DNA of 50,899 nt, taken from NCBI GenBank assembly GCA_021199355.1, contig JAJQIF010000025.1, forward strand, positions 1 to 50,899. The letters run 5' to 3'. The notes under the pieces were generated by a model. That model was not told where the DNA came from, did no database searches, and saw nothing but the letters and a program-made list of their open reading frames with translations. Below, in pieces: positions 1 to 7,541 of the stretch. A program made the translations under genes and the position numbers. How positions within the stretch are numbered: the first letter of the stretch is position 1; each line of letters starts with the position of its first letter. The DNA comes from Oscillospiraceae bacterium. GTDB taxonomy: Bacteria > Bacillota > Clostridia > Oscillospirales > Ruminococcaceae.

Positions 1-104
1 GGAAGAAGTGACTGCCTCTCGCTGAATGTATTGTATCATATAAAGAACTTATTGTAAATCTTTGCCGGAAATTTTGTATTATGAGTTTAAGCTGAAGATA
101 AAGA

Positions 105-136
105 AAACCGGCGAAGGAGGCTTCGTCGGTTTTTAT
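105..136 (+). terminator. Rho-independent terminator of an upstream plus-strand gene
   Basis: A 10-bp stem (107-116 with 121-130, one mismatch) with a GAGG loop is followed by TTTTTATT. It closes whatever lies before the window. The first 104 bases hold no gene I can support. Confidence 0.75.
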
Positions 137-164
137 TGACAGGATTTTTAGATTGTGATATAAT
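136..164 (+). promoter_or_regulatory. Sigma-A promoter of toxin mRNA 1
   Basis: TTGACA at 136-141, a 17-bp spacer and TATAAT at 159-164: a perfect consensus promoter. Transcription should start near 171 and read the small toxin ORF at 223. In the leader, ACCTC at 191-195 can pair with GAGGT at 212-216, so the ribosome binding site may be held in a hairpin, as is known for Fst-type toxin mRNAs. Confidence 0.85.
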
Positions 165-222
165 GCTTACGACATGAGGAGAGACGGTAAACCTCTTATC
201 TTAACGGTTAGGAGGTGATAAC

Positions 223-309
223 GTGTCGGTTTTGGAAGTCATTGCACTGCTGAATCTGATCGCCGTTGTTGTCTTCGGAGTCATCGGAGTTTTCCAGGCA
301 AAGAAATAA
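223..309 (+). CDS. Small hydrophobic toxin-like peptide, type I toxin-antitoxin module 1
   Basis: A 28-residue peptide starting MSVLEVIALL and ending FQAKK. It has one hydrophobic segment (residues 4-24) and a Lys-Lys tail. It starts with GTG behind a strong Shine-Dalgarno (TTAGGAGGTG). Size and layout match the Fst/holin-like toxin peptides of Gram-positive type I modules, which act at the cell membrane; the toxic activity here is inferred. A consensus promoter lies on each side, pointing inward, and a hairpin follows the stop codon. The antisense RNA starting near 402 ends close to this gene's 3' end and carries a segment complementary to the ribosome binding site. It is too short for ordinary gene calling. 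Confidence 0.7.
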   Translation: MSVLEVIALLNLIAVVVFGVIGVFQAKK

Positions 310-402
310 CCGCAACCTAATCTGACGGTTTACGGTCAATCTTCAAGTACTTTTTATTTAGAGGTTGCACCTAAACTGCTAGCACAGTTTCGTCTCCTCA
401 TG
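300..402 (-). ncRNA. Antisense RNA (antitoxin candidate) of module 1
   Basis: Transcription is predicted from the minus-strand promoter at 408-436 toward the toxin gene, ending at the shared hairpin. The segment at 357-370 (plus strand TTTAGAGGTTGCAC) is a direct repeat of the toxin ribosome-binding region (TTAGGAGGTGATAAC, 208-222). The two RNAs are made in opposite directions, so these repeats are complementary and could block translation. The first 12 nt of this RNA match those of the toxin mRNA. Ends are approximate. Confidence 0.6.
309..336. terminator. Shared bidirectional terminator of module 1
   Basis: The arms ACCGCAACC (309-317) and GGTTTACGGT (327-336) pair with one bulge. On the minus strand the stem is followed by TATTTCTTT, a good U-tract for the antisense RNA. 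On the plus strand the U-rich tract is weaker and more distant (350-359). A terminator shared by two convergent RNAs is the hallmark of par/Fst loci. Confidence 0.6.
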
Positions 403-407
403 TCATT

Positions 408-436
408 ATTATACGCCGCTCGTTCCTCTTTGTCAA
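408..436 (-). promoter_or_regulatory. Sigma-A promoter of antitoxin RNA 1
   Basis: On the minus strand TTGACA (436-431), a 17-bp spacer and TATAAT (413-408). It points toward the toxin gene. Confidence 0.85.
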
Positions 437-447
437 GAGGATTTTTT
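425..447 (+). terminator. Terminator-like hairpin ahead of thrB
   Basis: CCTCTT/AAGAGG stem followed by ATTTTTT. It would stop plus-strand readthrough from module 1 into thrB. It overlaps the -35 box of the antitoxin promoter on the other strand. Confidence 0.5.
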
Positions 448-476
448 GAAAGATATTATGCAATGAGGTGCTTTCT

Positions 477-1364
477 ATGATAAAAATCCGCATACCCGCT
501 ACGAGTGCGAATCTTGGTGCGGGGTTCGATGCCTTGGGGCTCGCGCTCGATTATTACAACTATGTCGAGATGGAGGAGTCGGACAGGGTGGAAATCAGCT
601 CGACCGACGATGTGAAGGTCCCGACGGACGAGAGTAATCTTATATATATTTCGGCTCGTGACCTGTTCGAGGTCTGCGGCAGGAAGCTTGAGGGACTGAA
701 GATTGTCCAGACGAACAATATCCCGATGGCTCGGGGGCTCGGGTCTTCGTCCGCATGTATTGTGGCGGGGCTCGTCGGGGCGAATCATCTTCTTGGGAAC
801 CCGCTCACGACCGACGACCTCGTCAACCTTTCGGCGCAGATTGAGGGGCACCCGGACAACACGGCTCCCGCATTCCTCGGGGGAATCGTCACCGCTGTTT
901 TCGACGGCAGGCAGGTTCACTGGGTCAAGCAGGAGGTCTATACAAAGCTCAAGTTCTATGCCATCATCCCCGATTTCGAGCTCAAGACCGAGAAGGCTCG
1001 TGCATGCCTCCCGAAGGAAATCCCGCATAAGGACGCTGTTTATAATCTGTCGAGAGCGGCGCTCTTCTCGGCTTCACTTCTGACGGGGAAGTTCGAGAAC
1101 CTCCGCGAAGCCGTCAACGACAAGCTCCACCAGCCATACCGAATGGGGCTCATCCCTCACTGCGAGGAGGTCTTCGACATCGCCTACAGTCACGGGGCAT
1201 ACGGCGTCTACATAAGCGGAGCCGGACCCACAATCATGGCGATTGCCGACGAAAATAACACCTACTTTGCCGGAAAGATGCGCTTCTCGCTCGAGAATGC
1301 CGGTCTCGAGAGCTGGCAGGTGAAGGAGCTTTCTATCGACAACGTGGGCACAGCGTTAATCTGA
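477..1364 (+). CDS. thrB: Homoserine kinase
   Basis: Phosphorylates L-homoserine with ATP, the step before threonine synthase, in the cytoplasm. The 295-residue length is normal for ThrB of the GHMP kinase family. The N-terminal PATSANLGAGFDALG motif is present. The GHMP ATP-binding loop PMARGLGSSSA lies near residue 85, and the C-terminal GAYGVYISGAGPT motif is typical of ThrB. ATG at 477 is chosen because a GAGG Shine-Dalgarno sits 8 bases upstream; an in-frame GTG at 468 lies inside that site. No other threonine gene is nearby and I see no clear promoter directly upstream, so it may be transcribed from within or past the toxin module. Confidence 0.95.
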   Translation: MIKIRIPATSANLGAGFDALGLALDYYNYVEMEESDRVEISSTDDVKVPTDESNLIYISARDLFEVCGRKLEGLKIVQTNNIPMARGLGSSSACIVAGLVGANHLLGNPLTTDDLVNLSAQIEGHPDNTAPAFLGGIVTAVFDGRQVHWVKQEVYTKLKFYAIIPDFELKTEKARACLPKEIPHKDAVYNLSRAALFSASLLTGKFENLREAVNDKLHQPYRMGLIPHCEEVFDIAYSHGAYGVYISGAGPTIMAIADENNTYFAGKMRFSLENAGLESWQVKELSIDNVGTALI

Positions 1365-1371
1365 TATAACA

Positions 1372-1410
1372 AAAAGCCGCAGGAGCGAACTCTTGCGGCT
1401 TTATTTTTTT
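1372..1410. terminator. Bidirectional terminator between thrB and the beta-galactosidase gene
   Basis: AAAGCCGCAGGA/TCTTGCGGCTTT stem with a T-run on the plus side and an A-run on the other, so it can serve both convergent genes. Confidence 0.85.
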
Positions 1411-4400
1411 ATTTGTCAAACTCGATTGAGTAAAGATCGAAATCGCAACCGGGGAGATAGATGAGCTTGACGTCGGTCTTGCCCTTGACCGAAGGAATGT
1501 CGAAGGTCTTCGTGACCAAGCCCTCTTCGCCGTAGAAGATGACGGCTGTCGAGTCCTTCTGACCGTTTTCGTCGAAGAAGCGGATGTGGACGGTGTCGCT
1601 CGTGTTGTAGGTCTTGCCGGTGATGGTGACGGTCTTCACGTCGCCCTCACCGAAATCGAAGTCGTTGAACTCGACCGTTACGTTGTTGCCGATGTGGGCA
1701 ATGCAGTCCTCTCTTATTTCGAAAGCATCGCCGTAAACGCCGTCGGTGGTCGTCGCGGGGACAAGCTCGCCGATTCTTGAGGACTTCGTGAACTGGAAGC
1801 CCTGGAAACGAATTTGTCTCGGACAGGTGATGACAAAGCAGATGTCCTTTGTGCCCGTAAGCTTCTCGGTGAGATTTATCTCGTCATACTGATAGTGGTT
1901 CCAGATTGCCTCCTTGAGCGAAGCAACCTTACCATAGGACTTGCCGTCTCTGTCGATAACCTCGACGTTGATGGTCTCGTAGGCGTTGACATAGAGCCCG
2001 ACGGTGACCTTGTCGGTGCCAGCCTTGCCGAAGTCGACGTTGTTGAACCAGATTTCGGAGCGGTCAACGTTCGTGAGGATTCCGCCCTCGGCAACGTCCT
2101 GATACTCAACTCCACACTTCGAGTGAAGCGCCGCATGGACGAATTCACTGTATGGCTCAAAGCCCGCCTGACCGAAGCCGGAGCTCTTCATCTCGATTTC
2201 CGAGATAATCTCCTCGTATTCGGTGCCGTTCTTGCAGTAAGCTCTGAGTCTGTATTCTCCGTCGCCGTTCGGAACTACCAGAATTTTGCCGTCCTTCGCC
2301 TCAACCTCGGCAAGATTCGTCCTGATTCCGGCGTCGTTTATAATCTTGAAGCCGATGTCGGAAGCCGTATAGGTCGAATTCTTCGGGAGAATCTCGGCGG
2401 TGACGACGCAATCGCCCGATTCGGGTGTAATTTCCTGAGTGGAGACGTGCAAATCAATCTTTCTTGCGGGAATCTCGCCTGAGCGGACGCTCTGCTTCGA
2501 CTCAAGATAGCAGGAAGCGCCGTCCTTCTTAGCCGATGGTGTTGCGGTGAGCAGAAGCTTTGTTACGGGAAGACCGTTCGACTCGGCAGTGACTGTGATT
2601 TCGCCCGCCTTGTCCTTAGCGGCTATTATCGCCAACAGCTTGCCGTTAAAGAGCTTTCTTTCGGACTCCTGATACTGTCCGTAGTCGGAAGAGTCGCCGT
2701 TGTCCATTCCGACAAGTCTGCCGGCGCCGGTGACGGTGATGTTGACCCTGTTTCTTGCGTTCTCGACCGGATAGCCCTTCTCGTCCGCCATGGTAATCTC
2801 AACGAAGACGAGATCCCTGCAATCGGCTTTGAGAGTGGTTTTATTCGGAGTCAGAACGATTCTTGCCGGGTCGCCGAACGAATGGCGAATCTGCTCGCAG
2901 ACGGCATTGCCGTTCTTGTCGTAGCCGACAGCCTTAATCTCGCCTTTCTCATAGGGCACCTTCCATCTGCCGCTCAAGGTTTCGCCGTTCACATGGTCGT
3001 GGGTATACTTGCCCTTCGAAACGCCGTTGACGAAGAGCTCAGACTCATGGCAGTTCGAGTAGATGAAGATGTCGATAAGCTGTCCCTCGTTGAAGTCCCA
3101 ATAGGGGAAGAGGTGGACGAACGGCTCGGCGTTCTTTGCCCATTCGGCTTTATAGGCATAGAAGGAATCCTTCGGGAAGCCTGCGGTGTCGATGTGCCCG
3201 AAGTAGGAATTCTTCGTCCAGTATGGCGTCGGCTCGCCGATATAGTCCCAAGCCGTCCAGATGTACTGACCGAGGGAAATTTCGTGCTTTCTGTCCTGAA
3301 TGATGTTGTATTCGGGGGAAATCGCTCCCCAGCCGGTGGCGCAGTTCATAAGCGCAGAGCACTGGTGGTCGTCGTGGGTGGTGCTGACCTTCGAAGCCGG
3401 GAAGTGATACGCGCCTCTTGACTGAATTGTAGAAGCAGTCTCGCTTCCGTAGATGATCCAGTTCGGGTGCTTTTCGTGGTGCTCATTATAGAGCCTTTCC
3501 GCGTAGTTGTAGCCGACCGTCTCGATATGCTCAGCGCAATTCTGTGCGCCCTCCCAAGCCATATAGTTCGAGCCAATGGTAATCGGATGAAGATGGCGAT
3601 AATCATCGATATGCACGCATCTTGTCAGCTCGTCGGTGAGCTCAACTCCTCTGTGGGAGGCGTGGGTGTCATAGATTTCGTTTCCGATGCTCCACATGAT
3701 GATTGAGACATGGTTGCGGTCTCTTCTTATCCAGCTTCTGACGTCGCGCTCGTGCCACTCGGGGAAGAAGCGTGCATAGTCGTAAGTAGTCTTCTTAAGC
3801 TCCCACATGTCGAAGCACTCGGAGTCAATCATGATTCCCATCTCGTCCGCAAGGTCCATAAGCTCGACGCTCGGGGGATTGTGGGAGGTGCGGATTGAAT
3901 TTACGCCCATCTCCTGCATCTTCTCAATCTGCCGTCTGGTGGTTTCGATATTGACGGCGGAGCCGAGAGCGCCCTGGTCGTGGTGGAGGCATGCGCCATT
4001 GATTTTCAGGTGCCTTCCGTTCAGGAAGAAGCCGTGGTTCGGGTCGAACTTAACCGTCTTGAAGCCGACGCGCTGTGAGACCTCATAGACGACCTCGCCG
4101 TTCTCTATAAGCTCGGTCTTGAGGGCATAGAGATACGGGTCGTCGACGTCCCAGAGGTGAACTTCGCCGAGTGCGACTTCCTGAGAATCGGTAGTAGTTT
4201 CTGAGCCGAGAGAAATAGCGCTTTCAGCAACTTTAACGGCATTTCCGTTCATGTCGGAGAGAGTGTGCTTGAGAACCGCTTCGCCGGAGCCTGTGACTTC
4301 GGTGTCGATTGTAGCCTTCCAGCCGTCCCCGGTCTTCTCGGGGCAGAAATATACGCCGTCGGGGACGATTCTGTCAGCTCCCGATTCGGTAAGATATACG

Positions 4401-4789
4401 TTTCTGAAAATGCCTGCGCCTGCATACCAACGGGAATTCGGGGAACGATGTCTTATGAAGACCTCGATTTCATTCTCGCCCTCTTTGACGTTTAGGGGCA
4501 CATCGAATGTGGTGTAACCGTACTTCCACTGGTAAACTTCTTCGCCGTTCAGATAAACGGTCGAGTCCATATAGACGCCTTCAAATCTTAAGATATAGAC
4601 TTTGCCAGTAGTGTTAGTAAGGGTGAAAGTCTTTTTGTAGTAGCCGTCGCCGTCGGCATAGAGATTGTGGGTGTCGGCGATGAGCCAGTCGTGCGGGATG
4701 TCGACAGGGCTGAAGTCGGATTCTACCGGCTTTTCGTCCGACCTTTTAAGGGCAAACTGCCAGCCGGCGTTAAACAAAGTTCTTTTCAT
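1409..4789 (-). CDS. Glycoside hydrolase family 2 beta-galactosidase with C-terminal jelly-roll modules
   Basis: A 1,126-residue GH2 enzyme expected to hydrolyse terminal beta-galactosides (or beta-glucuronides). The N-terminal sugar-binding domain begins near GWQFAL and IPHDWL, then come an Ig-like domain and a TIM barrel. The acid/base Glu is in WSIGNE (about residue 370) and the nucleophile Glu in YGSETA (about 450). Next come DUF4982-like/Ig domains. From about residue 870 two similar beta-rich modules follow that resemble CBM6-type carbohydrate-binding domains (FGQAGFEPYSEF... and ...DCIAHIGNNV). No signal peptide, so it is probably intracellular. ATG at 4789 has GGAGG 9 bases upstream; an earlier ATG at 4810 lacks one. 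The gene stands alone with its own promoter. Exact substrate is not certain. Confidence 0.9.
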   Translation of the reverse strand: MKRTLFNAGWQFALKRSDEKPVESDFSPVDIPHDWLIADTHNLYADGDGYYKKTFTLTNTTGKVYILRFEGVYMDSTVYLNGEEVYQWKYGYTTFDVPLNVKEGENEIEVFIRHRSPNSRWYAGAGIFRNVYLTESGADRIVPDGVYFCPEKTGDGWKATIDTEVTGSGEAVLKHTLSDMNGNAVKVAESAISLGSETTTDSQEVALGEVHLWDVDDPYLYALKTELIENGEVVYEVSQRVGFKTVKFDPNHGFFLNGRHLKINGACLHHDQGALGSAVNIETTRRQIEKMQEMGVNSIRTSHNPPSVELMDLADEMGIMIDSECFDMWELKKTTYDYARFFPEWHERDVRSWIRRDRNHVSIIMWSIGNEIYDTHASHRGVELTDELTRCVHIDDYRHLHPITIGSNYMAWEGAQNCAEHIETVGYNYAERLYNEHHEKHPNWIIYGSETASTIQSRGAYHFPASKVSTTHDDHQCSALMNCATGWGAISPEYNIIQDRKHEISLGQYIWTAWDYIGEPTPYWTKNSYFGHIDTAGFPKDSFYAYKAEWAKNAEPFVHLFPYWDFNEGQLIDIFIYSNCHESELFVNGVSKGKYTHDHVNGETLSGRWKVPYEKGEIKAVGYDKNGNAVCEQIRHSFGDPARIVLTPNKTTLKADCRDLVFVEITMADEKGYPVENARNRVNITVTGAGRLVGMDNGDSSDYGQYQESERKLFNGKLLAIIAAKDKAGEITVTAESNGLPVTKLLLTATPSAKKDGASCYLESKQSVRSGEIPARKIDLHVSTQEITPESGDCVVTAEILPKNSTYTASDIGFKIINDAGIRTNLAEVEAKDGKILVVPNGDGEYRLRAYCKNGTEYEEIISEIEMKSSGFGQAGFEPYSEFVHAALHSKCGVEYQDVAEGGILTNVDRSEIWFNNVDFGKAGTDKVTVGLYVNAYETINVEVIDRDGKSYGKVASLKEAIWNHYQYDEINLTEKLTGTKDICFVITCPRQIRFQGFQFTKSSRIGELVPATTTDGVYGDAFEIREDCIAHIGNNVTVEFNDFDFGEGDVKTVTITGKTYNTSDTVHIRFFDENGQKDSTAVIFYGEEGLVTKTFDIPSVKGKTDVKLIYLPGCDFDLYSIEFDK

Positions 4790-4863
4790 ATAGTTGTACC
4801 TCCGAATCACATAAAAAATCGCAAGTAATAATTTTCGTGCCGTGAAAACGGCTTTGTGAGACC

Positions 4864-4892
4864 ATTATAGCAGGGCTCATTGCAAATTACAA
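4864..4892 (-). promoter_or_regulatory. Promoter of the beta-galactosidase gene
   Basis: Minus-strand TTGTAA, 17-bp spacer, TATAAT (4869-4864). The roughly 70-nt leader holds a short GCCGT/ACGGC inverted repeat, which could be an operator or a hairpin. No catabolite-repression box was recognised. Confidence 0.65.
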
Positions 4893-4981
4893 TACCAAAA
4901 TTTAAATAGCTAAAAACTTCTTATGCGCAATTTCATATTTTCATATTCTCAGGCTTCAGAATTTTTTAACGTTCTCTACTA

Positions 4982-5010
4982 TTGACATAGCAATCAAAGT
5001 GGGTTATAAT
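4982..5010 (+). promoter_or_regulatory. Sigma-A promoter of the mgtE leader
   Basis: TTGACA at 4982-4987, a 17-bp spacer and TATAAT at 5005-5010. Start expected near 5017, giving a leader of about 225 nt before mgtE. Confidence 0.85.
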
Positions 5011-5016
5011 TAATAG

Positions 5017-5243
5017 TAATCGGCGTAGAACCGAAATTCTGAATATTACAAGGAGTGAAAATCGTGGATTCCGGCAGTAGTAGCCCCATACCTCGGGGGA
5101 AAAGCATAAAAAAGAGCTTACGGTATTGCGATTGTAAGCTCCCGAATGTTCTCTGACAGCACGCTTCGCATCAGCTCGCAAGCTTTCAGGGGTATATTCC
5201 ATTTGCCTTTCCTTCGATTAATCACGAATCGGAGGGATTTTTT
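5017..5243 (+). promoter_or_regulatory. Structured attenuator-like leader of mgtE
   Basis: The leader contains a GC-rich hairpin (GCCCC near 5083 with CGGGG near 5094), an 8-bp perfect hairpin GAGCTTAC/GTAAGCTC (about 5114-5141), and a last stem 5211-5219/5227-5235 followed by GATTTTTT up to the mgtE ATG. The 3' arm of that stem contains the mgtE Shine-Dalgarno (GGAGG), so it can end transcription and also hide the ribosome binding site. This is the usual layout of a riboswitch or leader-peptide switch. The M-box signature (AGGTGAGG) is absent. A small ORF lies at 5064-5138. The ligand or signal is unknown; magnesium is a guess from the gene it controls. Confidence 0.6.
5064..5138 (+). CDS. 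Possible leader peptide upstream of mgtE
   Basis: A 24-codon ORF that would encode MDSGSSSPIPRGKKH.... It has a good Shine-Dalgarno (AAGGAG, 8 bases before GTG) and lies downstream of a consensus promoter. Its 3' end runs into the perfect hairpin at 5114-5141, so ribosome position could alter leader folding. There is no homology evidence. Proline-containing leader peptides regulate magnesium transporter genes in enterobacteria (mgtL), which is only an analogy. It could be a chance ORF. Confidence 0.35.
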
Positions 5244-6611
5244 ATGGAAAGAACAACAGTATTCGACATTGTAATCAAGCTCCTGGAGCAGCGCAAGTTC
5301 GCCGAGCTCAAGACCGTCATGGCTGAGATGAATCCGGCGGATATCGCGTCCATCTTCGAAGAAGCCGAGCAGAAGGATATTCCGCTCATCTTCCGCCTGC
5401 TTCCAAAAGACCTGGCTTACGAAACCTTCTCATATCTCGACTCGGATATGCAGGAGCAGCTAATCTTAGCGTTTTCCGACAAGGAAATCAGGGACCTCGT
5501 TGACGAGCTCTTCTTGGATGATACCGTCGATATTATCGAAGAAATGCCCGCTAACGTCGTCAACAGAATCTTGAAGAACACTGACGAAGCGACGAGGCGG
5601 CAGATTAACGAGCTTCTGGCGTACCCGGATGACAGTGCGGGAAGCGTCATGACGACCGAGTTCATCTACTTCTCGAAGGAGATGACGGTTGACGAAGCGT
5701 TCGTCAAAATCCGCAAGCTTGGCGTGGTAAAAGAGACAATTTACACCTGCTATGTCACCGAGGACAGAGTGCTTCTCGGAGTTGTCTCGCTTCTTGAACT
5801 TCTCACAGCCGACCCCGAAACGGTCGTCGGCGACATCATGGACACGAATGTCATCAGTGTGGGCACGAAAGACGATAAAGAGACGGTCGCAAGAGACCTT
5901 GCAAAGTATAACCTCCTCGCAATTCCCGTTGTCGATGACGAGAAGAAGATCGTCGGAATCGTAACCGTCGACGACGCTATCGACGTTCTTACTGACGAGA
6001 GCACCGAGGATATCGAAAAGATGGCGGCTATCGTCCCGACAGACAAGCCCTATTTCAAGACAAGCGTCTTCGAGATGTTCAGAAAGCGCATCCCATGGCT
6101 TCTTCTTTTGCTTGTGTCCTCAACGTTTACGAGTGCAATCATCACCGGCTTCGAGGAAAAGCTGGCGGCAAGCGTCGTCCTGACGGCTTATATCCCGATG
6201 CTCATGGACTCGGGCGGTAATGCCGGAGGACAATCCTCTGCAACAATCATTCGTGGGCTTTCCCTGGGTGACATAAGGCTGGGCGACATTCTGAAGGTTA
6301 TCTGGAAAGAGCTGAGAGTTGCCGTCGTCTGTGGCGCAGTCCTGGCAGTATTCAACTTCCTCAAGCTTTATCTTGTCGACAATCTTCTTTTGGGCAATCC
6401 GGCTGTTACGCTCGCCGTTGACCTTGTCATCTGCCTGACGCTGTTTATAGCGATCGTTATCGCAAAGCTTATCGGTTGCGTATTGCCTATCGCTGCGAAG
6501 GCTATAGGCATCGACCCTGCCGTAATGGCGAGCCCGTTCATCACGACCATCGTCGACGCAACATCGCTTCTCGTATACTTCTGGATTGCAACGGCGATTC
6601 TCAAGATATAA
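5244..6611 (+). CDS. mgtE: Magnesium transporter MgtE
   Basis: A 455-residue magnesium channel of the inner membrane. An N-terminal superhelical MgtE_N domain covers about residues 20-125 and includes LLAYPDDSAGSVM at its end. A CBS pair spans about 130-255 and normally senses cytoplasmic magnesium. Five membrane helices follow from about residue 280, including the pore-region sequence PMLMDSGGNAGGQSSATIIRGL. Length is normal for the family. It is first in a plus-strand unit with the GNAT gene (12 bp downstream) and ridA. Its start codon directly follows a terminator-like hairpin that contains its Shine-Dalgarno, so regulation in the leader is likely. Confidence 0.95.
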   Translation: MERTTVFDIVIKLLEQRKFAELKTVMAEMNPADIASIFEEAEQKDIPLIFRLLPKDLAYETFSYLDSDMQEQLILAFSDKEIRDLVDELFLDDTVDIIEEMPANVVNRILKNTDEATRRQINELLAYPDDSAGSVMTTEFIYFSKEMTVDEAFVKIRKLGVVKETIYTCYVTEDRVLLGVVSLLELLTADPETVVGDIMDTNVISVGTKDDKETVARDLAKYNLLAIPVVDDEKKIVGIVTVDDAIDVLTDESTEDIEKMAAIVPTDKPYFKTSVFEMFRKRIPWLLLLLVSSTFTSAIITGFEEKLAASVVLTAYIPMLMDSGGNAGGQSSATIIRGLSLGDIRLGDILKVIWKELRVAVVCGAVLAVFNFLKLYLVDNLLLGNPAVTLAVDLVICLTLFIAIVIAKLIGCVLPIAAKAIGIDPAVMASPFITTIVDATSLLVYFWIATAILKI

Positions 6612-6623
6612 TCGGTGATTAAC

Positions 6624-7058
6624 ATGGAACTTATCACGAAAACCTACAGCGAGCTCACCAAAGACGAGCTCTACGATATTCTCTATTTGCGTTCCGACGT
6701 CTTTATCATGGAGCAGGAGCGGGTTTGCAGGGACGTTGACGGCGACGACAGAAATGCCCTTCACGTCTGGCTCAAGGACGAAAACGGGATTGCGGCGTAC
6801 CTGAGAATCCTCTATAACGAAGACACGAAGACCGCCCTCATCGGCAGGGTTATAGCTGTACGCAGAAAAACCGGTCTCGGCAAGAGGATAGTCACCGAAG
6901 CCCTTGGAATCTCGAAGGAGCATTTCGGTGCGGAAAAAGTCTTGGTGCACGCACAAGAATGCGCCAAAGGCTTCTATGAAAAATGCGGCTTCAAGGCAAT
7001 CTCAGAGCCGAAGTTCGAGGACGGGAGCTTGCATCTCTGGATGGAAACTCTGCTATAA
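6624..7058 (+). CDS. GNAT-family N-acetyltransferase, ElaA-like
   Basis: A 144-residue acetyl-CoA-dependent acetyltransferase of the ElaA subgroup. Seen: the N-terminal [17 protein letters not shown] segment, the acetyl-CoA loop [17 protein letters not shown] (Q/R-x-x-G-x-G/A form) and the closing FYEKCGFKA strand-helix. The acceptor substrate is unknown for this group. ATG at 6624 is preferred; a GTG at 6615 is in frame and only a weak GGTGA site lies upstream. It follows mgtE closely, so co-transcription and translational coupling are likely. Confidence 0.85.
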   Translation: MELITKTYSELTKDELYDILYLRSDVFIMEQERVCRDVDGDDRNALHVWLKDENGIAAYLRILYNEDTKTALIGRVIAVRRKTGLGKRIVTEALGISKEHFGAEKVLVHAQECAKGFYEKCGFKAISEPKFEDGSLHLWMETLL

Positions 7059-7093
7059 ATAATTTAAATTCACATACAGAAAGGATAATAATC

Positions 7094-7468
7094 ATGAACG
7101 CAGTATTCACAAAATCGGCGCCTGCGGCGATTGGACCCTATTCGCAGGCTATCATTTCGGGAAACATGGTCTATTCTTCGGGTCAGATTCCCCTCGACCC
7201 CGAGACGGGTGTCCTCGTTGGGACCGAGATTGAAGCCCAGACCGAGCAGGTCTGCAAGAATCTTTCGGAGGTTCTGAAAGCCGCCGGCTCGAGCCTTGAC
7301 AAGGTCGTCAAGACCACCTGCTTCCTTGACAACATCGCTGACTTCGGCAAATTCAACGCCGTCTACGAAAAGTACTTCACCGGCAAGCCGGCAAGAAGCT
7401 GTGTAGAAGTCGCCGCTCTCCCGAAGGGCGCACTCGTTGAGGTTGAGGTTGTGGCGGAGATAGGATAA
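7094..7468 (+). CDS. ridA: RidA family reactive imine/enamine deaminase
   Basis: A 124-residue YjgF/YER057c/UK114 protein. It hydrolyses 2-aminoacrylate and related imines made by PLP enzymes, and so protects those enzymes. Seen: IGPYSQA near the N-terminus, SSGQIPLD, and the C-terminal substrate-binding region [23 protein letters not shown] with the conserved Arg and Glu. AAAGGA precedes ATG 7094. An ORF opening at 6983 is only a frame extension inside the previous gene. It is the last gene of the mgtE unit and is followed by a strong terminator. Confidence 0.95.
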   Translation: MNAVFTKSAPAAIGPYSQAIISGNMVYSSGQIPLDPETGVLVGTEIEAQTEQVCKNLSEVLKAAGSSLDKVVKTTCFLDNIADFGKFNAVYEKYFTGKPARSCVEVAALPKGALVEVEVVAEIG

Positions 7469-7497
7469 ACTTCTCAGACTTCGCTAAAAGTAAAGAC

Positions 7498-7533
7498 AGC
7501 TCCCCTTAATAGTTAATAAGGGGAGCTTTTTTG
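7498..7533. terminator. Bidirectional terminator between ridA and prmA
   Basis: 11-bp perfect stem AGCTCCCCTTA/TAAGGGGAGCT followed by TTTTTT. It lies between two convergent genes. Confidence 0.9.
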
Positions 7534-7541
7534 TTCTCATA

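Noticed and set aside
4966-5202. Possible 78-codon minus-strand gene opposite the mgtE leader
   Set aside because: It covers the mgtE promoter and leader hairpins, has no ribosome site and no recognisable features.
5017-5243. M-box magnesium riboswitch before mgtE
   Set aside because: The conserved AGGTGAGG core and the loop order of the M-box are not present, although the terminator layout is right. Kept only as an unknown leader.
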